Shown: in pieces, positions 1-6,646 of the stretch
Layout: every line of letters starts with the position of its first letter
Position numbering within the stretch: the stretch's first letter is position 1
Assembly (NCBI GenBank): GCA_021767525.1
Contig: JAASTF010000021.1
Coordinates: 1-20,357 of the forward strand
Length of the DNA stretch: 20,357 bases
Reading direction: 5' to 3'
Origin: Paracoccaceae bacterium
GTDB lineage: Bacteria > Pseudomonadota > Alphaproteobacteria > Rhodobacterales > Rhodobacteraceae
Program-made: the position numbers and the translations under genes
The notes under the pieces: model-generated
Databases searched by the model: none
What the model saw: the letters and a program-made list of their open reading frames with translations, nothing else
What the model was told of the DNA's origin: nothing

Positions 1-435
1 GAGATCGACGATCATCCGCGCGTTCGATCCCTTTTCGGCGTCCTTCATCAGCGCATCGACTGCCTCTTGCGGCAGCACGATGGGCAGGATGCCGTTCTTG
101 AAGCAGTTGTTGTAAAAGATGTCTGCGAAGCTGGTCGAAATGATCGACTTGATCCCGAAATCCTTGAGCGCCCAGGGGGCGTGTTCGCGCGAGCTGCCGC
201 AGCCGAAATTGTCGCCCGCCACAAGGATCTCGGCCTCGCGGTACTGCGGCTGGTTCAGCACGAAATCGGGGATCTCGTTGCCCTGGTCGTCATAGCGCAT
301 CTCGTCGAACAGGTTCACCCCCAGCCCCGACCGCTTGATCGTTTTCAGGAACTGCTTGGGGATGATCATGTCGGTGTCGATATTGACCAGCGGCATGGGC
401 GCCGCGATCCCGGTGAGTTTCTCGAACTTTTCCAT
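1..435 (-). CDS. leuD: 3-isopropylmalate dehydratase small subunit (3' end truncated by window edge)
   Basis: Small subunit of isopropylmalate isomerase, which with LeuC converts 2-isopropylmalate to 3-isopropylmalate in cytoplasmic leucine synthesis. The 145 visible residues are the N-terminal part of a protein usually about 200 long. They carry the family hallmarks: VNIDTDMIIPKQFL (residues 17-30), the GDNFGCGSSREHAPWAL loop (74-90) that binds substrate at the shared active site, and TSFADIFYNNCFKNG (101-115). The ATG at 435 follows an AGGAG ribosome site (complement of 444-449) at about 9 bases. The gene lies 90 bases downstream of leuC on the same strand, so the two are almost certainly one operon. 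The stop codon is outside the window; no internal disruption is seen. Confidence 0.96.
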   Translation of the reverse strand, partial: MEKFEKLTGIAAPMPLVNIDTDMIIPKQFLKTIKRSGLGVNLFDEMRYDDQGNEIPDFVLNQPQYREAEILVAGDNFGCGSSREHAPWALKDFGIKSIISTSFADIFYNNCFKNGILPIVLPQEAVDALMKDAEKGSNARMIVDL

Positions 436-469
436 ATCTTGTGTCTCCTGCCGCGCCGGCGGCGTATGA

Positions 470-491
470 CCTGCATATGATCTGCATATGA
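470..491. repeat. 11-base tandem duplication in the leuC-leuD gap
   Basis: Two adjacent 11-base units, CCTGCATATGA (470-480) and TCTGCATATGA (481-491), differ only at the first base. Partial copies flank them (GTATGA at 464-469 and GATATGA near 495-501). The run is AT-richer than its surroundings and lies between the leuC stop and the leuD ribosome site. It may be only slippage expansion; no function can be read from it. Confidence 0.6.
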
Positions 492-525
492 GGCCGATAT
501 GACTTTGTGACGCCTGCGCGCCGGT

Positions 526-1932
526 TCAGACCAGTTCGCGCACGTCGGTCAGATGGCCGGTGACGGCGGCGGCGGCGGCCATGGCCGGGCTCATCAGGTG
601 GGTGCGCCCCCCGCGGCCCTGCCGCCCCTCGAAGTTGCGGTTCGAGGTGGCGGCGCAGCGTTCGCCCGGAGCCAGCTGGTCGGGGTTCATCGCAAGGCAC
701 ATCGAACAGCCCGCGAGGCGCCATTCGAAGCCGGCCTGCTCGAAGATCTCGGCCAGGCCCTCTTCCTCGGCCTGGGCGCGGACCAGGCCCGAGCCGGGCA
801 CGATCATGGCACGGATCCCCTCCTTGACCTTGCGGCCCTTGAGCACGGCGGCGGCAGCGCGCAGATCCTCGATCCGGCCATTGGTGCAAGAGCCGATGAA
901 GACGGTGTCGATTTCGATATCCGACAGTTTCTGGCCGGCCTCCAGCCCCATGTAGTCCAGCGCGCGCCGCGCGGCCTCGACCTTGCCGCCCTCGAAGCTG
1001 TCGGGGGCGGGCACGGCCGCGCTGATCGGCAGCGCGTCCTCGGGCGAGGTGCCCCATGTGACGGTGGGTTCGATCGACTCGCCCGCGATGGTCAGGACCT
1101 TGTCCCAAGCCGCGTCATCGTCGGAATAGAGCGTTTTCCACCAGGCCAGCGCGGCCTCCCACTGGGCCCCCTTGGGCGCGTGGGGCCGGCCCTTGATGTA
1201 TTCGAAGGTGGTCTCGTCGGGCGCGATCAGGCCGGCGCGGGCGCCGCCCTCGATCGCCATGTTGCAGACGGTCATCCGGCCTTCCATCGACAGGTCGCGG
1301 ATCGCCTCGCCGCAATACTCGATCACGTAGCCGGTGCCGCCGGCGGTGCCGGTCTCGGCGATGATGCGCAGGACGATGTCCTTGGCGGTCACGCCCGGGC
1401 GCAGCTTGCCGGTGATCTCGACCTTCATGTTCCTGGATTTCTTCTGGATCAGCGTCTGGGTGGCCAGGACATGCTCGACCTCGGAGGTGCCGATGCCGTG
1501 GGCCAGCGCGCCGAAGGCCCCGTGGGTGGCGGTGTGGCTGTCGCCGCAAACCACGGTCATGCCCGGCAGGGTCCAGCCCTGTTCGGGGCCGACGATGTGC
1601 ACGATGCCCTGGCGAATGTCATCCACGGGGTAATAGTGGATGCCGAATTCCTTGGCGTTCGTGTCGAGTGCCGCCACCTGGATGCGGCTGTCTTCGGGCA
1701 TCTGGTCGGGGTTTTCGCGGCCCAGGGTGGTGGGCACGTTGTGATCGGGCACGGCGATGGTTTTTTCCGGCGCGCGCACCTTGCGGCCCGCCATGCGCAG
1801 CCCTTCGAAAGCTTGCGGGCTGGTCACCTCGTGCACGAGGTGGCGGTCGATATAAAGCAGGCAGGTGCCGTCGGCGTCTTCGTGCACGACATGGGCATCC
1901 CAGATCTTGTCATAGAGCGTTTTGGGGGACAT
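526..1932 (-). CDS. leuC: 3-isopropylmalate dehydratase large subunit
   Basis: Large, iron-sulfur subunit of isopropylmalate isomerase and partner of LeuD; it catalyses the second dedicated step of leucine synthesis. The 468 residues match the normal family length. The aconitase-type 4Fe-4S ligands are present: Cys349 in FIGSCTNGRIEDL, and Cys409 and Cys412 in GCSMCLAMNPDQL. Other typical blocks are VPDHNVPTT (61-69), VCGDSHTATHGAFGALAHGIGTSEVEHV (128-155) and SNRNFEGRQGRGGRTHLMSPAMAAAAA (430-456). I chose the ATG at 1932 (MSPKTLYDKIWDAHVV), preceded by GGGAGAGG, over an in-frame TTG eight codons upstream at 1956 with no good ribosome site. It is transcribed with leuD and is divergent from the MscS gene. 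Confidence 0.97.
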   Translation of the reverse strand: MSPKTLYDKIWDAHVVHEDADGTCLLYIDRHLVHEVTSPQAFEGLRMAGRKVRAPEKTIAVPDHNVPTTLGRENPDQMPEDSRIQVAALDTNAKEFGIHYYPVDDIRQGIVHIVGPEQGWTLPGMTVVCGDSHTATHGAFGALAHGIGTSEVEHVLATQTLIQKKSRNMKVEITGKLRPGVTAKDIVLRIIAETGTAGGTGYVIEYCGEAIRDLSMEGRMTVCNMAIEGGARAGLIAPDETTFEYIKGRPHAPKGAQWEAALAWWKTLYSDDDAAWDKVLTIAGESIEPTVTWGTSPEDALPISAAVPAPDSFEGGKVEAARRALDYMGLEAGQKLSDIEIDTVFIGSCTNGRIEDLRAAAAVLKGRKVKEGIRAMIVPGSGLVRAQAEEEGLAEIFEQAGFEWRLAGCSMCLAMNPDQLAPGERCAATSNRNFEGRQGRGGRTHLMSPAMAAAAAVTGHLTDVRELV

Positions 1933-1961
1933 GGTCCTCTCCCGTTCGTTGGTCAATTTTC

Positions 1962-1967
1962 AGTGTA
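1962..1967 (-). promoter_or_regulatory. Weak -10-like TACACT upstream of leuC
   Basis: On the minus strand TACACT lies about 30 bases before the leuC ATG. It matches the sigma-70 -10 consensus at four of six positions and is identical to the candidate -10 of the efflux operon at 11631-11636. The correctly spaced -35 position falls inside the GC-only hairpin arm and does not resemble TTGACA, so this is a weak call. If it is the real promoter, the upstream 28-residue ORF would not be part of the leuC transcript. Confidence 0.2.
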
Positions 1968-1983
1968 ATCGGACAGGCGGGTG

Positions 1984-2004
1984 GGCGCGCCAACGCGGCG
2001 CGCC
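1984..2004 (-). promoter_or_regulatory. Twin GGCGCGCC inverted repeat (strong hairpin) in the leuC upstream region
   Basis: GGCGCGCC occurs at 1984-1991 and again at 1997-2004, separated by five bases. Each copy is itself palindromic, so the two can pair as an 8-bp all-GC stem with a five-base loop. It lies 51 bases before the leuC ATG and five bases after the stop of the possible leader ORF at 2010-2096. No T-run follows on the minus strand, so it is not a classical intrinsic terminator. It could act in leader RNA folding or be a DNA site. Confidence 0.5.
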
Positions 2005-2009
2005 GGGCG

Positions 2010-2096
2010 TCATAGACGGGCCAGAACGGTGTGCGTCGCACCGAAAAAGCGCCAGGGCAGGCGGGCGCGGTCGTCCATGTCGAAAATCCGTGTCAT
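2010..2096 (-). CDS. Possible 28-residue leader peptide or small protein upstream of leuC
   Basis: An ATG at 2096 opens a 28-codon frame ending in TGA at 2010-2012. The peptide begins MTRIFDMDDRARLPWRFF and ends VLARL. Most third positions are G or C, as in real genes of this genome, and the product is not low-complexity. The ribosome site is weak (TGGGGCGC directly before the ATG). It has only three leucines, but the last sense codon is CTA, a codon rare in GC-rich genomes, right before the stop and a strong hairpin. I do not recognise the peptide. It could be a translation-responsive leader of leuCD, an independent small protein, or chance. Confidence 0.3.
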   Translation of the reverse strand: MTRIFDMDDRARLPWRFFGATHTVLARL

Positions 2097-2192
2097 GCGC
2101 CCCAGATACAGCCAAGGCGTGAGTCTCGCAAGCCTCTATCCCCTTGCCCTGTGCGCGGCGCTTGGCCAAGGTGGACGAAACAGGGAGAGCGG

Positions 2193-3524
2193 ATGGAGCA
2201 GGAAGACACACCGGACCTGGCACAGCAGGCGGCCGAAATCGGGCAGGGGTTGTGGGCGCAGGGCGAGGCGCTGCTGACCAGCATGTTGCGCCCCTGGAAC
2301 GCCTATCAGATCCTGATCGCGCTGGGGCTGCTGTTGGTGGCACATCTTCTGGCGAAACCGCTGTCGGCGCGCTGGGACGCATGGCTGCGCACGCGGGAAA
2401 ACTGGCCGATGTGGCGCAAGCGCTTTGGCCTGCTGATCCGCAACCGGATGCGGCTGATCCTGTTCGTGGCGCTGATCTGGCCGACGGTCTGGGTCATGCG
2501 CGAGATGACCTGGCCCTCGCGGTCATACCTGTTGGCGATCATCGGGCAACTGACGCTGGCCTGGCTGTTGATCGCGGTGGTGTCGCGGCTGATCGTAAAT
2601 TCGTTCCTGCGCGGGGTGGTGCGTTATGCCGGTTGGGCCTGGGTCACGCTGTCGATCCTGAACCTGACCGACGAGGCGCGCACACTGCTGGACAGCATGG
2701 CGATTTCTCTGGGCGAAACGCGGCTGTCGGCCTGGATCGTGTTGCAGGCGGTGGCGCTGATCGGGGCGCTGTTTTTCGTGGCGCGGTTCGTGTCTGTCAC
2801 CTCGGCCACGCGGATCCGGCGGAACGAGGATATCAGCCCGTCGATGCAGGTGCTGGCGGTCAAGTTCCTGCAACTGATGCTGTATGGCGCGGCGTTCTTC
2901 CTGGGGCTGCGCATGGTCGGCGTCGACCTGACCGGGTTGGCGGTGCTGTCGGGCGCGATCGGTGTTGGCCTGGGGTTCGGCCTGCAAAAAGTGGTGTCGA
3001 ACCTGGTATCGGGGGTCATCATCCTGCTGGACAAGTCGATCAAGCCGGGCGACGTGATTTCGTTGGGCGAGACATTCGGTTGGATCAACACGCTGGGGGC
3101 GCGCTATACCTCGGTCGTGACGCGGGACGGCAAGGAATACCTGATCCCGAACGAAGACCTGATTACCGGGCAGGTGGTGAACTGGTCGCATTCCAACACG
3201 CTGGTGCGGCTGGATATCTATTTCGGCACCGCCTATGGCGACGACCCGCACAAGGTGCGCCAGATCGCGATCGAGGCCGCGCAAAGCGTCGACCGGGTGC
3301 TGAAAGCCAAGGCGCCGGTCTGTCATATCGTGGGGTTTGGTGACAGCAGCGTGGATTACATTTTGCGGTTCTGGATTTCCGACCCGACCGGCGGGCTGAC
3401 CAATATCCGCGGCAATGTCTACCTGGCGCTGTGGGATGCGTTCCAAGAGCACGGTATCTCGATTCCCTTCCCGCAGCGCGAGGTGCGGATGCTGGGAGAT
3501 GGCGAAAAGGAGAATGGGAACTAG
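2193..3524 (+). CDS. MscS-family small-conductance mechanosensitive ion channel
   Basis: Inner-membrane channel expected to open under membrane tension and release solutes on hypo-osmotic shock. The 443-residue protein has several N-terminal hydrophobic helices (about 38-55, 86-101, 112-132, 180-200, 222-241). The Gly/Ala-rich MscS pore helix (about 246-281) contains AVLSGAIGVGLGFGLQKVVSN and then the GDVISLGETFGWI entry to the cytoplasmic beta domain. YLIPNEDLITGQVVNWS (316-332) is the conserved beta-domain block, and the C-terminal alpha/beta domain runs to about 430. It is longer than E. coli MscS (286 residues), with three or four extra N-terminal helices. I chose the ATG at 2193 because AGGGAG precedes it; an upstream in-frame ATG at 2031 lacks a ribosome site and its translation there is Arg/Pro-rich noise. 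Confidence 0.93.
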   Translation: MEQEDTPDLAQQAAEIGQGLWAQGEALLTSMLRPWNAYQILIALGLLLVAHLLAKPLSARWDAWLRTRENWPMWRKRFGLLIRNRMRLILFVALIWPTVWVMREMTWPSRSYLLAIIGQLTLAWLLIAVVSRLIVNSFLRGVVRYAGWAWVTLSILNLTDEARTLLDSMAISLGETRLSAWIVLQAVALIGALFFVARFVSVTSATRIRRNEDISPSMQVLAVKFLQLMLYGAAFFLGLRMVGVDLTGLAVLSGAIGVGLGFGLQKVVSNLVSGVIILLDKSIKPGDVISLGETFGWINTLGARYTSVVTRDGKEYLIPNEDLITGQVVNWSHSNTLVRLDIYFGTAYGDDPHKVRQIAIEAAQSVDRVLKAKAPVCHIVGFGDSSVDYILRFWISDPTGGLTNIRGNVYLALWDAFQEHGISIPFPQREVRMLGDGEKENGN

Positions 3525-3553
3525 GTGCTGCCCCCTGGCGTTCTAACGCAAAG

Positions 3554-3560
3554 AAGGAGG
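3554..3560 (+). promoter_or_regulatory. Near-perfect ribosome binding site fixing a TTG start
   Basis: AAGGAGG ends six bases before TTG at 3567. This is the strongest Shine-Dalgarno sequence in the window and decides the start of the oxidoreductase gene over the in-frame GTG at 3525, which touches the preceding stop codon. Confidence 0.7.
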
Positions 3561-3566
3561 TTCCAC

Positions 3567-4235
3567 TTGGCCCAGACACTGACACTGAAATTGCAGGCCC
3601 CCGTCACCCACGACACCCATCGCTATGTGTTCGACCGGCCCGAGGGCTTTACGTTCGAGCCCGGGCAGGCGGCCGAGCTGGCGATGTGCCGCGATGGCTG
3701 GACCGACGAGGGGCGCCCCTTTACCTTTACCTCGCTGCCGGGTGACGATCATCTGGAGTTCGTCATCAAAAGCTATCCGTCCCACAATGGCGTGACCGAG
3801 CAGCTGCCGACGCTGAAACCGGGTGAAGAGGTGATGCTGGACGGCCCGTTCGGCGCGATCACCGACAAGGGCGCGGGGCTGTTCCTGGCCGCCGGCGCGG
3901 GCGTGACGCCCTTTATCGCCATCCTGCGCAACCGTGCGCGGGCGGGCGATCTGGCGGGCTGTCACCTGATCTTTTCCAACAAGACCGCCGGCGACATCAT
4001 CCTGCAAGAGGAATGGGACGCGATGCAGGGCCTGACCGTCGATCACGTGCTGGAAGAGGAAGAGGCGCAAGGCCTGCATCACGGCAAGGTCGACAAGGAT
4101 TTCCTGGACAGCCATGCCGATCTGTCGGGGCAGGTCTATATCTGCGGGCCGCAAGGATACGTGGACGCGATGCGCGACGCGGTGAAAGAGCTGGGCGTGC
4201 CCGACGACCGTATCCACACCGAAGAGGGCTGGTAA
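3567..4235 (+). CDS. FAD/NAD(P)-binding oxidoreductase (ferredoxin/flavodoxin reductase-like)
   Basis: A 222-residue cytoplasmic flavoenzyme of the ferredoxin-NADP reductase superfamily, expected to move electrons between NAD(P)H and an unidentified partner. The N-terminal FAD barrel has the RPFTFTSLP motif (50-58; the RxYS/T-like flavin site) and DGPFGAI (92-98). The nucleotide-binding half shows LAAGAGVTPFIAILRNR (107-123) and YICGPQGYVDAMRDAV (191-206). It ends in HTEEGW, without the Fe-S domain some relatives carry. Translation most likely begins at TTG 3567 behind AAGGAGG. It starts 42 bases after the MscS gene and may be co-transcribed. Its 3' end is convergent with the regulator gene, only 8 bases away, with no clear terminator between. 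Partner and substrate cannot be inferred. Confidence 0.88.
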   Translation: MAQTLTLKLQAPVTHDTHRYVFDRPEGFTFEPGQAAELAMCRDGWTDEGRPFTFTSLPGDDHLEFVIKSYPSHNGVTEQLPTLKPGEEVMLDGPFGAITDKGAGLFLAAGAGVTPFIAILRNRARAGDLAGCHLIFSNKTAGDIILQEEWDAMQGLTVDHVLEEEEAQGLHHGKVDKDFLDSHADLSGQVYICGPQGYVDAMRDAVKELGVPDDRIHTEEGW

Positions 4236-4243
4236 CGGCCCGT

Positions 4244-4462
4244 TCAGTCAGCCGGGGTATCGTCGACCGCTTCCAGCAGGTCGCCCGGCTGACACTCCAG
4301 CACATCGCAAATCTTGGCCAGCGTTTCAAAGCGGATGCCCTTGACCTTGCCGGATTTCAGCAGGCTGAGGTTTTGCTCGGTGATGCCGATGCGCTCGGCC
4401 AGTTCGCGCGAGCGCATCTTGCGCAGGGCCAGCATCACGTCCAGCCGCACGACGATCTGCAT
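4244..4462 (-). CDS. Short Xre/Cro-type HTH regulator (YozG-like)
   Basis: A 72-residue single-domain DNA-binding protein. The helix-turn-helix runs over about residues 14-39 (RKMRSRELAERIGITEQNLSLL and beyond), followed by the FETLAKICDVLECQPGDLLE segment typical of the small Xre family often paired with DUF2975 proteins. Its ATG at 4462 shares one base with the TGA of the DUF2975 gene (TGATG), so translation is probably coupled. The pair is divergent from a lipoprotein gene across an AT-rich region with a 12-bp palindrome, a plausible autoregulatory operator. The target is inferred, not shown. Confidence 0.9.
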   Translation of the reverse strand: MQIVVRLDVMLALRKMRSRELAERIGITEQNLSLLKSGKVKGIRFETLAKICDVLECQPGDLLEAVDDTPAD

Positions 4463-5004
4463 CAGATGAACCCCCGGTTTTCCTCGGCCGCGGCAGTGGC
4501 CTGCCGCATCACCGCGCCGATCAGCAGCATCAGCCCCGCGGCCAGCGCAAAGCCCAGGTCGGGCCCGTCGATCGAGATGGCCAGAACGCGGTGCCCCACC
4601 GGCGCGTCGATCGACAGGATCAGCCCGCGCAGCGTGTCGCCCACAAGGTTCAGGCCCGCCAGCGCCGCCAGCGACAGCCCGATACGCCGGATTTGCAGCG
4701 CAGCCTCGGGCGTCAGGGCGGCGCCCAGGGCGTAAAGCCCGAAAAGCGCGGCCAGGTGATACAGCGTGACCATCACCGCGACCAGGTAAACCGCGGCCAG
4801 CGCCAGCAGAAGCGCGCGGGCCATGCCGCCCACCGGCCACATCGAAACACCGCCCGTTTGATGCGCCGCGATGGCCGGGTCCAGGATCATGTCGGGGCGC
4901 AGGATCGCATAGAGCGCAAGCACCCCGAGGCCCGCCATGATGGCAAAGGTGAAGTAGCGCAGGCGCGCGGCCCAGCGACGTGTGGAAAGCGGAAGGTCGG
5001 TCAT
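4462..5004 (-). CDS. DUF2975 family four-helix membrane protein
   Basis: A 180-residue integral membrane protein with four hydrophobic segments, at about 18-35, 62-90, 107-130 and 149-166. The loop after the first is long and likely extracytoplasmic. The short charged tail, VMRQATAAAEENRGFI, resembles the Glu/Asn-rich end common in DUF2975 proteins, and the family is typically followed by a small Xre regulator as here. Biochemical role is unknown; a membrane sensor or modulator for the regulator is a reasonable guess from the conserved pairing. The ATG at 5004 has only a weak purine run before it. A candidate promoter lies at 5040-5068 on the minus strand. Confidence 0.82.
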   Translation of the reverse strand: MTDLPLSTRRWAARLRYFTFAIMAGLGVLALYAILRPDMILDPAIAAHQTGGVSMWPVGGMARALLLALAAVYLVAVMVTLYHLAALFGLYALGAALTPEAALQIRRIGLSLAALAGLNLVGDTLRGLILSIDAPVGHRVLAISIDGPDLGFALAAGLMLLIGAVMRQATAAAEENRGFI

Positions 5005-5039
5005 GGCGGCCCCGTATGATTATCGTGTTTTCGAATCAA

Positions 5040-5068
5040 AATTTATTGTTTAACGTTAAAAAATGCAA
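5040..5068 (-). promoter_or_regulatory. Candidate promoter for the DUF2975-HTH operon
   Basis: On the minus strand TTGCAT (5063-5068) is followed by a 17-base spacer and TAAATT (5040-5045); each hexamer matches the sigma-70 consensus at four of six positions. The stretch is strikingly AT-rich against the surrounding genome and lies 36 bases before the DUF2975 ATG. The spacer contains the palindrome at 5049-5060. Confidence 0.45.
5049..5060. promoter_or_regulatory. Perfect 12-bp palindrome TTTAACGTTAAA, candidate operator
   Basis: TTTAACGTTAAA is a perfect inverted repeat in the divergent region between the DUF2975-HTH operon and the lipoprotein gene. It sits inside the spacer of the minus-strand candidate promoter, where a bound repressor would block RNA polymerase. 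The neighbouring Xre-type regulator is the obvious candidate binder, by location only. Confidence 0.45.
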
Positions 5069-5086
5069 ATCATTTATGAGGGTGTC

Positions 5087-5638
5087 ATGAAAAGTAACCT
5101 GTTTGCGGCCATTGCGGCCGGCGCGCTGTTGGCGGGCTGTGCCACTGTGAACCCGATCACGCTGGCGCGGCTGGCCACTGTCTCGCCGCTGCGGGCCGAT
5201 CCGGCCGATTTCACCGTGTTCCTGCGCTTGCCCGCCGGGCTGGACGTGGCGCCGGGGCAGGCCAGGCTGGTTCTGCTGGCCGAGCGGCGCGATACCGGCG
5301 ACACGCTGGAGGGGCGTTACGTGCTGGAGCGGCAAGACCTGCCGGATGGCCAGCAGGCCTGGCGCGTGGCGCGGCCGGACCTGGCGCGGCTGCGCGCCGA
5401 CCAGGCCCGCGCCCGCGCCTGGAAAGAGGCGGTGCCCGACGAAAGCGGCGGGTCGCTGTCGCTGACGGTGGGGGGATGCCGGACCGATGCGGGCCCGATC
5501 GCGCCCGATGCCACGGTGGATGTCGGCCTGACGTTGGAGCGCGACGGCCCGCGCCTGCCGCTGATTTCGGGCGCGCCGGTCACGCGCATCCTGGACGGCG
5601 CGGAAATGGGCGAGTTGCAGCCGTGCCCGCCGCAATGA
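5087..5638 (+). CDS. Small secreted lipoprotein of unknown function
   Basis: A 183-residue protein with a classical lipoprotein signal: MKSNLFAAIAAGALLAGC, with LLAGC as lipobox and Cys18 as the lipidated residue. The mature part is rich in Ala, Arg and Asp, looks beta-rich (FTVFLRLPAGL, ARLVLLAERR, SLSLTVGGC, VDVGLTLERDG) and has two further cysteines near its end that could pair in the periplasm. I do not recognise the family. I chose the ATG at 5087 over that at 5063 because GAGGG lies just before 5087 and the signal peptide then starts correctly. It is divergent from the DUF2975-HTH operon and may share its control region. rsfS follows after 86 bases. Confidence 0.75.
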   Translation: MKSNLFAAIAAGALLAGCATVNPITLARLATVSPLRADPADFTVFLRLPAGLDVAPGQARLVLLAERRDTGDTLEGRYVLERQDLPDGQQAWRVARPDLARLRADQARARAWKEAVPDESGGSLSLTVGGCRTDAGPIAPDATVDVGLTLERDGPRLPLISGAPVTRILDGAEMGELQPCPPQ

Positions 5639-5670
5639 CATTGTTTTTTCACCGATGCATTGTTAACTTT

Positions 5671-5725
5671 GGACATGTCCGGCACCGGGGCTTTGACGGT
5701 GCGCAGCCATAGGAGGACACTGTCC
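5671..5725. promoter_or_regulatory. Paired GGACA/TGTCC dyads upstream of rsfS
   Basis: GGACATGTCC at 5671-5680 is a perfect 10-bp palindrome. GGACACTGTCC at 5715-5725 repeats the same half-sites with one central base added. Their centres are about 44 bases apart, near four helical turns. The second overlaps the ribosome site of rsfS. An AT-rich stretch just upstream (5641-5670, with TTGTTT at 5641 and TTAACT at 5663) may hold the promoter. No binding protein can be named. Confidence 0.35.
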
Positions 5726-6144
5726 TGTCTCTTATCGCAAACGCGGCCAATGCGGCCGACAACACGGCGCCGTCCAGCCGCGCCACTTCGGATGTGACCA
5801 GCGACGCCTTGCTGGCGCGTATCCTAAGCTCACTCGATGATGACAAGGCCGAGGACATCGTGCAAATCGACCTGCGCGGCAAGTCGTCCATCGGGGATTT
5901 CATGGTCGTGTGCTCGGGGCGGTCGTCGCGGCAGGTGGCGGCCATCGCCGAAAAGCTGGTGACCCGCCTGAAGGAAGAGTTCGGAATTTCGGTGCGGGTC
6001 GAGGGCAAGGATGCCGGCGACTGGGTGCTGATCGACAGCGGCGACGTGGTGGTGCACGTGTTCCGCCCCGAGGTGCGCGAGTTCTACCAGTTGGAGAAGA
6101 TGTGGATGCCGACGCAGGCGACGGCCGATCAGGCCAAGGGCTGA
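5725..6144 (+). CDS. rsfS: Ribosomal silencing factor RsfS
   Basis: Binds ribosomal protein uL14 and blocks subunit joining, lowering translation when nutrients are short. The conserved domain spans nearly the whole protein: DKAEDIVQIDLRGKSSIGD, VVCSGRSSRQVAAIAEKL and GDWVLIDSGDVVVHVFRPEVREFYQLEKMW. The start is uncertain. The first standard start codon is GTG at 5794 (116 residues), but no ribosome site precedes it. A strong AGGAGG at 5711-5716 lies eight bases before an in-frame CTG at 5725, and the intervening 23 codons stay open (an in-frame TAG is at 5710). I give the CTG start, making 139 residues; GTG 5794 is the conservative alternative. The gene abuts rlmH directly, as in many bacteria. 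Confidence 0.9.
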   Translation: MSLIANAANAADNTAPSSRATSDVTSDALLARILSSLDDDKAEDIVQIDLRGKSSIGDFMVVCSGRSSRQVAAIAEKLVTRLKEEFGISVRVEGKDAGDWVLIDSGDVVVHVFRPEVREFYQLEKMWMPTQATADQAKG

Positions 6145-6615
6145 ATGCGGGTTCATATCTGCGCGGTGGGCCGCCTGCGGGCCGGCCCCGAGCGCGATTT
6201 GATCGACGATTACCTGACACGCTTCGACCGCACCGGGCGGGCCCTGGGCCTTGGCCCGGCCAGCCTGCACGAGGTCGAGGACAAGAAGGGCGGCGGCATG
6301 GCGGCCGAGGCCGCGCTGCTGGCGCGCGCGGTGCCCGATGGCGCGCTGATCTGCGTGCTGGACGAACGCGGCAAGATCATGAGTTCGCCGGATTTCGCGC
6401 AGAGGCTGGGCGGGTGGCGCGACCAGGGCCGGGGCGACGTGGCCTTTGTGATCGGTGGGGCCGACGGGATCGACCCGTCGCTGCGGGCGCGGGCGGATGC
6501 GGCGCTGAGCCTGGGGCGGATGGTCTGGCCGCATATGCTGGCGCGGGTGATGCTGACCGAGCAGTTGTATCGCGCGGCGTCGATCCTGGCGGGCAGCCCC
6601 TATCACCGGGCCTGA
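6145..6615 (+). CDS. rlmH: 23S rRNA (pseudouridine1915-N3)-methyltransferase
   Basis: SPOUT-family methyltransferase that methylates pseudouridine 1915 in helix 69 of 23S rRNA on assembled ribosomes, using S-adenosylmethionine. Its 156 residues match the E. coli length (155). The SAM-binding knot motif FVIGGADG (101-108), the LSLGRMVWPHMLARVMLTEQ segment (121-140) and the C-terminal SPYHR (151-155) are all present. The ATG directly follows the rsfS TGA with no gap, so the two are co-translated. The 3' end faces the convergent RND pump gene, with two hairpins between them. Confidence 0.96.
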   Translation: MRVHICAVGRLRAGPERDLIDDYLTRFDRTGRALGLGPASLHEVEDKKGGGMAAEAALLARAVPDGALICVLDERGKIMSSPDFAQRLGGWRDQGRGDVAFVIGGADGIDPSLRARADAALSLGRMVWPHMLARVMLTEQLYRAASILAGSPYHRA

Positions 6616-6646
6616 GGTTTTGCGCGACGTGCCGCCGCGCCCGGGC

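Noticed and set aside
553..1968. Long plus-strand open frame antisense to leuC
   Set aside because: High GC content depletes stop codons and opens antisense frames. The translation is Gly/Ala/Arg/His-rich with no family motif, while the opposite strand is clearly LeuC.
5063..5086. Earlier ATG at 5063 for the lipoprotein gene
   Set aside because: It lacks a ribosome site and would put eight polar residues before the signal peptide; the ATG at 5087 has GAGGG upstream.
5682..5704. GCACCG...CGGTGC inverted repeat before rsfS as a terminator of the lipoprotein gene
   Set aside because: Six-base stem with a nine-base loop and no T-run; not convincing.
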